From Paenibacillus thermotolerans (lineage in GTDB: Bacteria; Bacillota; Bacilli; Paenibacillales; YIM-B00363), in assembly GCF_028745515.1 (NCBI RefSeq), contig NZ_JAQZSG010000003.1:204601-268600 (forward strand): a stretch of DNA of 64,000 nt. The letters are read 5' to 3'. A model generated the notes under the pieces. It was not told the origin of the DNA. It worked only from the letters and a program-made list of their open reading frames with translations, and ran no database searches. The translations under genes and the position numbers were made by a program. Positions 25,081 to 34,146 of this stretch are shown here, in pieces. Position 1 is the stretch's first letter, and every line of letters starts with the position of its first letter.

Positions 25081-25176
25081 TCAAGCACTGTCGTTAGCGT
25101 CCAGCTTGATTTTTCCTTCTTCCAGCCAGTTCATCGCTGCGCGAAAGTTGGCGAACATGCTGTTTTCCATAGGCAT
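25081..25176 (-). CDS. Small ORF of 31 residues (possible small protein or gene remnant)
   Basis: Starts with ATG at 25176, 6-7 bases after a strong GGAGGGGAG and 15 bases downstream of the ASRT gene stop. It encodes MPMENSMFANFRAAMNWLEEGKIKLD plus five residues before TGA. It sits between the ASRT-family gene and the CE7 esterase in one transcription unit. The FRAAMNWLEEGKIKLD part recalls the C-terminal helix of zinc-type alcohol dehydrogenases, so it may be a remnant of a truncated dehydrogenase. The well-placed ribosome site argues that it is still translated. No function is assigned. Confidence 0.5.
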   Translation of the reverse strand: MPMENSMFANFRAAMNWLEEGKIKLDANDSA

Positions 25177-25191
25177 AGCGGCTCCCCTCCG

Positions 25192-25560
25192 TCACTTCAG
25201 CGGATAGGCGATCACCGACATCAACGCGTTCTCCGCCTGCGTCGTATCCAGCCTGCTGTACTGCACGATCACCGGGATATCGCTTTCCACCTCAATCGCG
25301 TAAGGCACACCGGCCGGAATGCCTGTTCCGTTGCTGGAAAGCGAGCTCGTGCGAATGTGCTTCGTGCGCCTGCCGGGAACGACGTATTGAATGTTTTCCA
25401 GCGGGTCGCGGTCCTCAAAATAAATCGTAAACCGAAGCAGCGCTTCTTCATGCGAACAATTCAGCACGCAGACCGACTCATGGCTCTCCATCGAGCCGGA
25501 GCTTGTCGGCGGGATGTACCCGTCCGGAATAAACCAAATCTTTTCCCCGATTTTTTTCAT
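25192..25560 (-). CDS. Anabaena sensory rhodopsin transducer (ASRT)-family small-molecule-binding protein
   Basis: 122 residues; ATG at 25560 after GGGAGGGCTAGGAA. The sequence follows the ASRT family along its whole length: WFIPDGYIPP, ESHESVCVLNCS, IYFEDRDPLENIQYVVPGRRTKHIRTSSL, IPAGVPYAIEVESDIPVIVQYSRLDTTQAENALMSVIAYP. ASRT is a soluble beta-sandwich tetramer. Comparative work on the superfamily has proposed that most members bind small molecules, probably sugars, rather than partner with rhodopsins. No rhodopsin gene is nearby. The neighbours are a sugar isomerase/epimerase, a glycosidase-like gene and a CE7 esterase, which supports a role in sugar metabolism. Confidence 0.9.
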   Translation of the reverse strand: MKKIGEKIWFIPDGYIPPTSSGSMESHESVCVLNCSHEEALLRFTIYFEDRDPLENIQYVVPGRRTKHIRTSSLSSNGTGIPAGVPYAIEVESDIPVIVQYSRLDTTQAENALMSVIAYPLK

Positions 25561-25582
25561 TTCCTAGCCCTCCCGTTTCATC

Positions 25583-26344
25583 TCAAATATATGTCAACAA
25601 GTTTTGATAACTGATTTCCAAGCTCTCGAACGGATCGCGAAGCGACGTGTCCTGCTCGACCACGTACCATTTGACGCCACATTCCCGGCAGGCGCGGATA
25701 ATCGCGTTCCAATCGAGATTTCCTTCTCCGATTTCCGCAAATATTTGCTTGTTGTCGACAATCGCCATATCCTTCAAATGAACGACGCCCATTCGGCCCG
25801 TCACCTTGCGGATCCAATCGACCGGATTCGCTCCGCCGGCTTGAACCCAGTACGTGTCCAGCTCGAAATGAAACGCATGCGGATCGCTTTCCGCAAACAA
25901 AATGTCCATTCCCGTTTGCCCGTTAAACTTTTCGAATTCGAAATGGTGGTTGTGATAAATAAAACGCATCCCTTGATCGGCAACGGCCCGCGCAATTTCC
26001 GAAGCCTCCTTCGCAAACGCCCGGTATCCATCCCCGCTGCCGCGGTATTCGCTCGGTATTCCTCCTATTCCGATGTACCGGTTTCCATACATCCGGTTTT
26101 CGGCCAGCACGCCGTCCAAATCATGCTTCAACCGGTCATAGCCCGTGTGGATGGCGCAGATCGACAATCCGTTATCGTCGCAAAGCTGCTTTACTCTTTC
26201 GGGCTCGATCGGCCCGATGCCGGAAAGCTGCACCGCGGCGTATCCGATCGATTTGATTTTCCGCAAGCTGCTTTCCAATTCCTGCTCCGTTTGACAAAAA
26301 TCTCTGACCGTGTACAGCTGAGCCGCAATTTTCGTTTTGTCCAT
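25583..26344 (-). CDS. Xylose isomerase-like TIM-barrel sugar isomerase/epimerase
   Basis: 253 residues from the ATG at 26344, preceded by GGGGAG; the longer in-frame ORF adds 16 unlikely residues. It belongs to the AP endonuclease 2/IolE-like fold. Metal and catalytic acidic/His positions are visible in MRFIYHNHHFEFEKF, FHFELDTYWVQAGG, VVHLKDMAI and FAEIGEGNLDW. Such enzymes interconvert ketoses or dehydrate inositol-type sugars in the cytoplasm. It lies 22 bases upstream of the ASRT gene and 37 bases downstream of the GH99-like gene. The substrate is not determinable. Confidence 0.9.
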   Translation of the reverse strand: MDKTKIAAQLYTVRDFCQTEQELESSLRKIKSIGYAAVQLSGIGPIEPERVKQLCDDNGLSICAIHTGYDRLKHDLDGVLAENRMYGNRYIGIGGIPSEYRGSGDGYRAFAKEASEIARAVADQGMRFIYHNHHFEFEKFNGQTGMDILFAESDPHAFHFELDTYWVQAGGANPVDWIRKVTGRMGVVHLKDMAIVDNKQIFAEIGEGNLDWNAIIRACRECGVKWYVVEQDTSLRDPFESLEISYQNLLTYI

Positions 26345-26381
26345 TGTGATCTCCCCGCTTCCCGCTCCCAAATTAAAAATC

Positions 26382-28076
26382 TCATTCCGCATACAAAAAA
26401 CTCAACCTGCCGTCCGGCGCCGTATCGCCGTTTATGTACAAATCCATCATATCCCCTTCGCTTTGCATATTGTCAATCCATTTGAATTCGAAGCGAAGCG
26501 GGCTTCCTTCCGGCAGGCAGAGCAGTTCTCTGTTGACGGCCAGCTGTAGCTCGTTGCCGGAAACGGCGTAGCGGGCCGTCCCCTTACGCACCCAATTCCA
26601 GCCTGCGTCGCTGTATTCTACAGCTGTCGTCGTTTCGTCGAGCACGTTCCGGTTGACGATGAAGCTGAAGCCGTTCCAGCCTTGATTCGCGCCGCCGGAT
26701 ACGTTAATAAGCAGCATCATCCAATGCTTTCCGGTGCGCGGGCTGACCGGTTCGACGGTGCGGGCGTAAAAATACAGAAACTCGTCGTCATGCGCAACCT
26801 TCAGCGTCTCAAAATCGTTTCGGCCCGTCTCATTGATATATACAACATCTCCGTACCCGCTATGATGCCTGGGCTTCGTGTCTCCGGCAAAATCTTTATA
26901 AACCGCCGAAACGTCCGCCCACCCGCTGAAATCGCCGCCGATCGCCATCGTTTTCTTCCCTCCGCGCGCCGGCGGCCCCAACCCTTTGAATTTGCGGATA
27001 TAACCGATCATTTGCATGTAGTAGCTGTCGTTATAACCGCCCTTCATCATTTCGATGTCCCGCGAAAAGTGCAGCGTCGCTTGATCGACAAACAAAATCG
27101 GACGCTCCGGCGCTCCCTTCAGCCGCATGGCGATCCATTCGTTCCAGCCTGTAATAAACACGATGCTCGGATCCTCCTTCAGCGCGAACTCCCATTGCTC
27201 GGCTATGTTATAGCCCATATAAGCCGCGCCCGGACGGTCGTCGTTGCTGCCGTCATGATAGCTCCTGCCCCAATTGTCCCCGAAGCCGTAGAAAGGCGTA
27301 TCGCTCATCGAACACGTCGGGTGCTGCGCCACGGCTACGCTGATCACCTCCTTCTCGCCTTCGTCGTTATAGTACACCCGCTGCGGACGGACAAATTCGA
27401 TCCACGGAAACCCGTTCGTCTTCTGTTCGTCGAACGGCCATTGGTTAAGACGGAAGGTGAAAAATTCCCGTATTTCCTCGCTGCATTCCTCCGGATCGCC
27501 GATCATGAGCGGTTTTCCCTTCCAATGAAACCACAGCTCGCGGTAACGGCCCGGTTTATATAGGTCGTCGTAAAGCTTGGTTACGGTTTCCCCGGATCGG
27601 GTATTCGTGTAAAACACGATTTTCGGAACGTTGAAGCCTTGGCTCCTGACTTCATCCATTACGGCAAACAATGTGTCGTATACGTTCTTGTACGTTACCG
27701 CATTCGTCGTATCGAAGACGAGAAAATCGATCCCGGCGTTCGTCAGCAGCTGCACGTGCCTGCGCAGAACCCACGCATCGTTGTTCAAATAATAGCCGTA
27801 AAGCGGTTCTCCCCAAAAATGAAACGCGTTCGGCGGTCCCCAAAGCGGGTGGTCCGGGTCAAAGACAGCCTCGGGAGCCTGCTCCAAAATGTTCGTGTTG
27901 TCGTATGGGCCGTCCGTCCCGTGCTGGCCCAGCCATAAAAAATAAAAAATGCCAACAAAACTGTCCCGCCGCGGTTCGCTTACCTCCCCGTATGCCGGAA
28001 GCGCTCTTCCGTATTCGTCCGCCCCCGCGAGCAGCACGTCCGTTACCGCAGACTCGCCATTTCGATGGTGTACCAT
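26382..28076 (-). CDS. GH99/GH71-like glycan-processing protein with C-terminal CBM9-like domain
   Basis: About 564 residues if translation begins at the ATG at 28076; AAAGGAG lies 13 bases before it and in-frame starts upstream exist, so the start is uncertain. No signal peptide is evident. The N-terminal part (to about 370) looks like a TIM barrel: FVGIFYFLWLGQHG, GIDFLVFDTTNAVTYKNVYDTLF, then IVFITGWNEWIA, a motif typical of GH99-like/WbsX-like domains. The C-terminal 190 residues (from about 375) resemble a CBM9/DOMON-type beta-sandwich (DEFLYFYARTVEPVS, MMLLINVSGG). A related beta-sandwich stands alone at 56359-56967. The barrel is probably an endo-glycosidase relative; the exact family is not settled. 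Confidence 0.75.
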   Translation of the reverse strand: MVHHRNGESAVTDVLLAGADEYGRALPAYGEVSEPRRDSFVGIFYFLWLGQHGTDGPYDNTNILEQAPEAVFDPDHPLWGPPNAFHFWGEPLYGYYLNNDAWVLRRHVQLLTNAGIDFLVFDTTNAVTYKNVYDTLFAVMDEVRSQGFNVPKIVFYTNTRSGETVTKLYDDLYKPGRYRELWFHWKGKPLMIGDPEECSEEIREFFTFRLNQWPFDEQKTNGFPWIEFVRPQRVYYNDEGEKEVISVAVAQHPTCSMSDTPFYGFGDNWGRSYHDGSNDDRPGAAYMGYNIAEQWEFALKEDPSIVFITGWNEWIAMRLKGAPERPILFVDQATLHFSRDIEMMKGGYNDSYYMQMIGYIRKFKGLGPPARGGKKTMAIGGDFSGWADVSAVYKDFAGDTKPRHHSGYGDVVYINETGRNDFETLKVAHDDEFLYFYARTVEPVSPRTGKHWMMLLINVSGGANQGWNGFSFIVNRNVLDETTTAVEYSDAGWNWVRKGTARYAVSGNELQLAVNRELLCLPEGSPLRFEFKWIDNMQSEGDMMDLYINGDTAPDGRLSFLYAE

Positions 28077-28166
28077 TGCAGCAAACACGCTCCTTTCCGC
28101 CGATGATGGAAACAAACCCAGCACGAAAGCGGTACTGGGTTTGTCTCCTGATCTTTACATGACGTA

Positions 28167-31100
28167 TTAATAATGAATTTTCACTTCATCGTTGCCCGAA
28201 TGCGGGATTTTAAGAATGAGATAACCTTGATCCGCGTTGTAGCTCCAGCCGGCTGCCGCATCGTTCAGCGTATCGCTCGGCGGCAGATTCGAATCGTTCA
28301 CTGTAACTTTTCGCGGCTGCTCGCGCCGGGCGACAAGTACATACGTCGTCTCTCCCGCCGGATACGCCAGACGGAACGAAACGAGATGCCGCGTATCGGC
28401 CGGCGACGTATTCGTCACCTTCGAAAGCGACGTCACGCTCGCTGCTTTGCAAGGCGACTCGCTCGTTGCCGAGCTCGGGCAGCCTTTAATTACGGTCGTC
28501 TCGATATCCGGGTTCGGGCCTTTACCTTCAACGAAACGCTGCATAAAGACCGTCTTGACGATTTCTTCCGGGTTTAGCATCACCGTATCCGAACGGCTGT
28601 TGGAAATCAATTTCCGATTATCCGGGTAGCCGCCTCTCCACGGTTCGTCATCTTCGGAAGCTTGCTGGATTTCGGCACTTGCCAATATGCCGTCACCCAG
28701 TTGCTTCCATGGCCCGGCGCTGTCGTATCTCGCCAGCTCGAGCAGCTCATAAGCGTATACGAGCCCGTTCCATTGCACCGGCACGGCGAACCACGGGTTA
28801 ATGTAAGCGGAAGCGCCGAAAATCGGGATCGTTCCGTATTTCATCACCGGGCGGTCGTCGACTCCCCACGTGTATACGAACGGCATTCCCGCCTGCGCCC
28901 AAAACGCCGCTTTTTCGATGTAGCTCTCGTCGCCCGTAATCTTGTACGCTTGCACGTAAGCGCCTACCGCATGGCCCGCCGCGAGAATGTCCGGCGTGTG
29001 CAGCGGAACTTCCCAAGGCTGGCTGGAACGAGGGACGCTGCCCATCGCTTCGAATGCGGCAAGCCCCTTAAAGCCTGCAACCTCCGCTTCTTTGCTGCCC
29101 GTCATGAGCGCATATTTCAGCAGCTGTTTGGCGTTAAGCGCCGTTTGTCCGACGAGCGGCGCACCTTTCTCGCCGAGCGGCGGATCGTATCGAATGGCTT
29201 CCTCGTACAGCCATGCGCCCGATGCGGCTTGCGCATTCATAATCCCCGTCATTTGTTCCGTCAATCCGGCCAGCGCCTCCGTCATATATCCGACATGAAA
29301 GGCTGCCTGATATTGCGGAATGTGCAAATCCGGCTTGCCGAGCTGCTTCTTGTCCTGCATTGCGGACAGAGCTTCCGAGAGCACTTGCTCCGCTTCGGCC
29401 TTGCGCGTCGGATCCGCCATGGCGAGCAGCTTCAGGTTTGCCATATCCGAAGGAAATTGATTTGTCCCCCACGACGGAATATTGACGTGACGCCAGCCCT
29501 TCGTGGCGGCATCCCAATAGGTGCGTAAATAAGCGTCCAGTCCGAGATCCACCCGCTTCTCGAAGGAATGAACCTCGGGCACCTCCGGAAGCGGCACTTC
29601 CTTAATATACAAGCTTACGGCTTCCGCAACGGATGAGGCTTCTGCGGTCGTTATGCCCGCTTCAAGCCCGATCGATTGTCCGGCCGCCAGCGAATAAGCC
29701 GTGTGCGCGAGCTCACTGTTTTCTTTCACCCAAGTCGGCACGCTTAATGCGGATATACCCATGACATGGTTGTTCTGCCCTTCCGCCCAGTTCGGCGAAG
29801 CGAATTTGGCCGCCGGCAGTTCATTCACTCCGTCCCACTTTTGATGCGGGTCCCAGCTGAGGCTGATCAAATGTCCGCCTTGCCTTACTGCCATGAGCGG
29901 AACGGTTATTTTGTACGGATGCGGCACAAGGCGCAAGTGGTCGGGAGTCGTAACGTCAAGCTTGCTGGAAGAAACCTCATCTCCAACTAACCACTCCAAG
30001 CCGGGGAACAACGCTTCGTCCTTCGCGCTGCCGAAGCTTCCCTCCCCGACGGTCAGAACGGGGCCGGTCATATTCAGCAGCTCGGCGGCGCTGTCGGATT
30101 GCACGTTTTGCTTCGTCTTGACTTGCTTCGCTCCGTCTTCCAACGAAAAATCAAAGTCATACGTCCATTGTCTGCCGGCTGAATCGACGGTCGCGCCATG
30201 GAACGCTAACGAGGCTTCTCCGTCTCCTGTATGTGCGGCGGCCGCGGAAGGATAGAAGGAAACCGTTTCGATCGCATTGTCCGGAGACCTGACGACGGAC
30301 GAAGCGAACGGCTGAACGGTTGCCATCAGCTGCCAGCCTTGTGAAGCGTCGTCCCAAGTAAAGATTTGATATTGACCGTAGCCGAAAGCGGATTTCGGCG
30401 ATACGACGCGAGTTTGGCCGTTTTCAAGCACTGCATCTCCGGTCGCCGGATCTACGGAAGCGACGGCGTTCTGCGGCTTCGATGGCGGCAGGGCGGCGGA
30501 AGCTTCCTTAAGGACAGGGAGCGCAACGGAACGGCTCATGGCATAGCCGGCCGTTTGCAGCCGTACCTCAGCCGAAGATGGGCTTTCGGACGTCGCTCTT
30601 ACTTTCCAAGTTACGTTCGCTTTTTGTCCCGGATGCAAATCGGTGAGGTCCGCTTGGGCACTTGCGTCAACCACTTCAAGACCTTCGGACAGCACCAGCT
30701 CGGCCCGAGGCTCGAAGAACGCTTTCCCGCCGGTATTTGCAATTTCGACGGAAAGCTCGGCTTCCTCCCCGGCATGCAGTGCAGGCTTGGAGCGCTTAAT
30801 ATTGAGGTCTGCGGCAACCGGAGAGGAAATGAAGCCGACCTCGTCTAGCGCCCAGATCGCATTCGTTCGGTCTCCGCCTTCCAAGTCCATGCGGAGCTTC
30901 GTAATTTTCCCTTTCCACTCCGGATGATCGCCGACCGAAACCGTGTATTCGTGCATATTTCCGTCCGCCGTAATGACGAAGTCGAACCTTCTTGCCTCCG
31001 CATAATACGGCGCCTGCTCCGTCCCGAAGAAAACGGAGACATAGCTGCCTGCCGTCGCGCTCATGCGTACGGTTAACGTTTTGTCCCGCTCGCCGATTAC

Positions 31101-32213
31101 ACCCTCGACATTATCGTTGCCCAAGTGGGGGTCGCCGCCCGTAACTCGAGCGCTCATCACTCCGCCGGCCACTTTGAAATCGGCCAAGTTATGAATCGGG
31201 ATCCATCCTTGCGCGTTTCCGTCCGTATTCCATTGATAGTTTGGTAGAGCGACGCTCTGGAAACGGATAAAGTCGGTTTCCCACACAGTGCCCTCATTGG
31301 CGGAATCCAGCGTTAGGCTCAGCTGCCCGATCGTTCCTTCCCAAAGCGGGTGCTCCCACAGCTGTATCGTATATTCATGGAACGCTCCGTCGGAGACGAC
31401 CGGGACGATCAGCTGTTTATCCTCCGAAAACTCCGAAGACGTATCCGTGGTGAAGCCCACCTTAATGGATTGTGCTTGACCGCCATCAATACGGGTACGT
31501 ATTTTCATTTCGCCGATCGTTTCGGACGTCTGACCGACCGGCCCGGAAACCATAGTCATAGCACCCGTGCCGTATACCGAAGCGCTGACGCTGGCAGCTC
31601 CGGCTTGCAGCTCGGATAAACCGCTTTCAGAACTCCAGCCGTTCGTGGAATTATTAAATTCGTAACTGAACACCGAATAATCACCGATCTTTATGTAGTC
31701 GATACTTACCTCCGCCGGAACGCTTTCGGCCGGCTCCAAGTCGAGTCTCAAGTTTTGCACGGTGCCCTTCCAGTTTGCGTGCCCCCCCGCTTTGATCGAA
31801 TACTCGTGGTATTCGCCGTCGGCCACAATCGGAATGACAAGCCGTTTCGCCTGCGACAAGCCCGGATATACGTCCGTATCAAAATATACGGCGACCGAAG
31901 TCCCGTTATTCGACTTCATGCGGATCGTAACCGCCTGTTCCGTCGTCGTCGTCAAGCCGAGCGGTCTAGGGGCGTACCAAAACGGATCGATTCCGTTTAA
32001 TTTCAGCTGAAGCGCACCGCCTTCCACTTTGTAGCTTTCGACTCCGTTGCGGATGCCCATCCAGCCTTCCAAATTGCCGTCCTCGTTAAAATCGTACTGA
32101 ATAAAATCGGTACCTGCCGCTAGCGCCGGCGATTTCGTCGCCGGAATGCATGCGAACAACATCGCGCCGACGATTGCCCAAATTAGCTTCGTTCTCATTA
32201 CTGCAAGCTTCAT
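28167..32213 (-). CDS. Large secreted multidomain carbohydrate-active protein
   Basis: 1348 residues. A signal peptide ends near residue 33 (SPALAAG). Three related beta-sandwich repeats of about 140 residues follow (about 37-180, 183-325, 328-465). Each opens with a DFNEDGNLEGW/EFNNSTNGW/QWNTDGNAQGW motif and carries DGEYHEY/DGAFHEY/DGNMHEY and LRLDL-like strands. Next come a CARDB/NEW3-like domain (about 470-570), a beta-rich super-sandwich region (about 590-900) and an alpha-helical toroid (about 925-1230) with WRHVNIPSWGTNQFPSDMANLKLL and QWNGLVYAYELLELARYDSAGPW. The layout suggests a polysaccharide lyase or inverting glycosidase, but I do not recognise a catalytic family. The ATG follows GGGAGG. 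No cell-wall anchor is visible. Confidence 0.75.
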   Translation of the reverse strand: MKLAVMRTKLIWAIVGAMLFACIPATKSPALAAGTDFIQYDFNEDGNLEGWMGIRNGVESYKVEGGALQLKLNGIDPFWYAPRPLGLTTTTEQAVTIRMKSNNGTSVAVYFDTDVYPGLSQAKRLVIPIVADGEYHEYSIKAGGHANWKGTVQNLRLDLEPAESVPAEVSIDYIKIGDYSVFSYEFNNSTNGWSSESGLSELQAGAASVSASVYGTGAMTMVSGPVGQTSETIGEMKIRTRIDGGQAQSIKVGFTTDTSSEFSEDKQLIVPVVSDGAFHEYTIQLWEHPLWEGTIGQLSLTLDSANEGTVWETDFIRFQSVALPNYQWNTDGNAQGWIPIHNLADFKVAGGVMSARVTGGDPHLGNDNVEGVIGERDKTLTVRMSATAGSYVSVFFGTEQAPYYAEARRFDFVITADGNMHEYTVSVGDHPEWKGKITKLRMDLEGGDRTNAIWALDEVGFISSPVAADLNIKRSKPALHAGEEAELSVEIANTGGKAFFEPRAELVLSEGLEVVDASAQADLTDLHPGQKANVTWKVRATSESPSSAEVRLQTAGYAMSRSVALPVLKEASAALPPSKPQNAVASVDPATGDAVLENGQTRVVSPKSAFGYGQYQIFTWDDASQGWQLMATVQPFASSVVRSPDNAIETVSFYPSAAAAHTGDGEASLAFHGATVDSAGRQWTYDFDFSLEDGAKQVKTKQNVQSDSAAELLNMTGPVLTVGEGSFGSAKDEALFPGLEWLVGDEVSSSKLDVTTPDHLRLVPHPYKITVPLMAVRQGGHLISLSWDPHQKWDGVNELPAAKFASPNWAEGQNNHVMGISALSVPTWVKENSELAHTAYSLAAGQSIGLEAGITTAEASSVAEAVSLYIKEVPLPEVPEVHSFEKRVDLGLDAYLRTYWDAATKGWRHVNIPSWGTNQFPSDMANLKLLAMADPTRKAEAEQVLSEALSAMQDKKQLGKPDLHIPQYQAAFHVGYMTEALAGLTEQMTGIMNAQAASGAWLYEEAIRYDPPLGEKGAPLVGQTALNAKQLLKYALMTGSKEAEVAGFKGLAAFEAMGSVPRSSQPWEVPLHTPDILAAGHAVGAYVQAYKITGDESYIEKAAFWAQAGMPFVYTWGVDDRPVMKYGTIPIFGASAYINPWFAVPVQWNGLVYAYELLELARYDSAGPWKQLGDGILASAEIQQASEDDEPWRGGYPDNRKLISNSRSDTVMLNPEEIVKTVFMQRFVEGKGPNPDIETTVIKGCPSSATSESPCKAASVTSLSKVTNTSPADTRHLVSFRLAYPAGETTYVLVARREQPRKVTVNDSNLPPSDTLNDAAAGWSYNADQGYLILKIPHSGNDEVKIHY

Positions 32214-32331
32214 TCAAACCTTCCTCCCGTCATGGTTTTTAGATGCCGCATCATGATGACTGCTAAGCCGTCCTCTTCGTTATGAATCACCTCCTTTCAC
32301 CCGGAACGTTCGCCGGTATTCTCTAAAGTCG

Positions 32332-33102
32332 TCACACCTTCCTTGATCTCACATAGTCCGGATAATCGGTGATGATGCCGTCCACTCCTGCCTCGAGAAG
32401 CGGCCCGACCTCGCCCGGCGACCGCACCGTCCAAGCAAACGCCTTGAACCCGCACGAATGAATCCGGGAGACGCTCTCCTCCGAGACGAGAGGAATGCAC
32501 GGGTTCACGTAATTAGCGAACGCCGCGTATTCCGCAAGAAGCTCATCGGTTACGTCCTCCGGCCTTCCGACGAGGATGCCGACCGCCGCATCGGCGTCGG
32601 CCTCGCGGAAGCGCCGCATCGAATCGCGGTCGAACGATTGGACGATCATGCCGGGATGCTCCGGCTCCGGCATTCGAAGCGAATGAAGCTCCCTGGCAAG
32701 CTTCCGCTCGATTCCCGGATACAGCCACGGCATCTTGATTTCAATCAACGCCCCCATCCGTCCGCGGCACAGCTCCATCACGTCGCGGAGCAGCGGTATG
32801 CGCTCACCCGCATACTTCTCGGAGAACCAGCGCCCGGCATCAAGCGCCTGCAGCTCGGCAACCGTCAAATCTTTGATCAAGCCGGTGCCGTCCGTCGTCC
32901 GGTCGACCGTCTCGTCGTGAATGACGACGAGCTCCCCGTCCTTGGACAAATGCACGTCAAGCTCGATCCAATCGGCATTCATAGTAAGCGCCAGCTCGAA
33001 CGAGGCCATCGTATTTTCGGGAGCGTACCCCGCCGCCCCCCGGTGCGCGACATTAATCGCCTTTACGCCGCGCGCCGCTTCATTTCCCGTCTTCATGCCC
33101 AT
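32332..33102 (-). CDS. Glycerophosphodiester phosphodiesterase (GdpD family)
   Basis: 256 residues from the ATG at 33102, which follows GAGGAG by 7 bases; an in-frame ATG at 33117 lacks this. It hydrolyses glycerophosphodiesters to glycerol 3-phosphate and an alcohol. The family motifs are complete: VAHRGAAGYAPENT (His20, Glu29), IELDVHLSKDG (Glu47, Asp49, His51), VVIHDETVDRTTDG, ALIEIK (metal Glu) and FAWTVRS. There is no signal peptide, so it acts in the cytoplasm. It lies in line with the MBL hydrolase, and its link to the glycan genes is not obvious. Confidence 0.95.
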   Translation of the reverse strand: MGMKTGNEAARGVKAINVAHRGAAGYAPENTMASFELALTMNADWIELDVHLSKDGELVVIHDETVDRTTDGTGLIKDLTVAELQALDAGRWFSEKYAGERIPLLRDVMELCRGRMGALIEIKMPWLYPGIERKLARELHSLRMPEPEHPGMIVQSFDRDSMRRFREADADAAVGILVGRPEDVTDELLAEYAAFANYVNPCIPLVSEESVSRIHSCGFKAFAWTVRSPGEVGPLLEAGVDGIITDYPDYVRSRKV

Positions 33103-33141
33103 GATCCCACTCCTCATCTTTTGAAAGCTTCTGCACGACGT

Positions 33142-34095
33142 TTACAGCTTCATAAACGTCTTTTCCGTAAACCATTCGGTCTCAAGAACGCATTCCACCG
33201 CATTCCCGTCGGTGTTCACCTGAATTCGCTTCGACCAATCGGCCCTGAGCACCTTGGCGCCGAGCCTGCCGAACAAGTGCATGTTGCGGATAAAGGACGG
33301 ACGATGCTCAACGACCGTCTCGTTGCAAGGTACGACCACGATCGGGGCGCCGCATTCGCGGATGAACTCCTCGGTCGTGGAGGCGTCTCCCCCATGGTGC
33401 GCCGCTTTCAGCATCGTGACGGACCGAATCATTTCCTTCTGCGGCGAATTCAAAATACGATTCGCTTGATATACGCCGCAATCTCCCGTCATTAACGCGG
33501 TAAACCGGCCGTACCGGAGCCGGAGGACAATGTTGAAATCGTTGAGATCCACATGGCTGTGACGGCCCAAATATTCCCGATCGGGGGTCGACACGACGTC
33601 GAACGACAGTTTGGAGCCGAATCGCAGCGACGTCCCGACATCGTTCTCGTTCAGCTCCAGCACGTTAGGATGAGTACGAAGCCGCTCCCGAAGCTCCATC
33701 CAGAACGAGTAATTGTCGCCGTCGTCCGATTGCCTAACGATTTCGTCGTCGATGGGGGAATACACGAACTGCCGCACCGTAAATCGCGGGTCGTTCAGCA
33801 AATCGACAAGCCCGCCGAAATGGTCGCTGTGAGCATGCGACAATATGACGCAATCGAGCGTCGTAATTCCTTGTTCGAGCAAATACGGTATGACGATTTG
33901 CCGCCCTTGCCCTTTCTTGGCCCCGTCGAGCAATATGTTGATCTCCCCGTCGCTCCCTTGAACGCGAATCAGAAAGCTGTCCGCGGGACACTTGTGCGGA
34001 TCGCCTAACGCATCCGTTTCCAGCCGGTTTACATCGAACAGCATCATGCTGACGATATACCCGCTTAACCCGCCGCTTGAAACACGTTCCTCCAC
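33142..34095 (-). CDS. Metallo-beta-lactamase-fold hydrolase (ComEC C-terminal-like)
   Basis: 317 residues from a GTG at 34095 with GGAGGG 8 bases upstream. The metal-binding motif HAHSDH is at 87-92, within VILSHAHSDHFGGLVDLL. Later ligands appear in ALMTGDCGVYQAN and LKAAHHGGDASTTEEF. This arrangement matches stand-alone relatives of the ComEC hydrolase domain, which act on nucleic acids or other phosphodiesters. No transmembrane or signal segment is present. It lies 51 bases after the last permease of module C, perhaps as read-through cargo, and 39 bases before the GdpD gene. Both neighbours are phosphodiesterase-type enzymes. Confidence 0.9.
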   Translation of the reverse strand: MEERVSSGGLSGYIVSMMLFDVNRLETDALGDPHKCPADSFLIRVQGSDGEINILLDGAKKGQGRQIVIPYLLEQGITTLDCVILSHAHSDHFGGLVDLLNDPRFTVRQFVYSPIDDEIVRQSDDGDNYSFWMELRERLRTHPNVLELNENDVGTSLRFGSKLSFDVVSTPDREYLGRHSHVDLNDFNIVLRLRYGRFTALMTGDCGVYQANRILNSPQKEMIRSVTMLKAAHHGGDASTTEEFIRECGAPIVVVPCNETVVEHRPSFIRNMHLFGRLGAKVLRADWSKRIQVNTDGNAVECVLETEWFTEKTFMKL

Positions 34096-34146
34096 CGTGC
34101 ATCCCTCCGCCTCGTTTTTACTCTACGAACCCTGTAAGCTCGTCGT

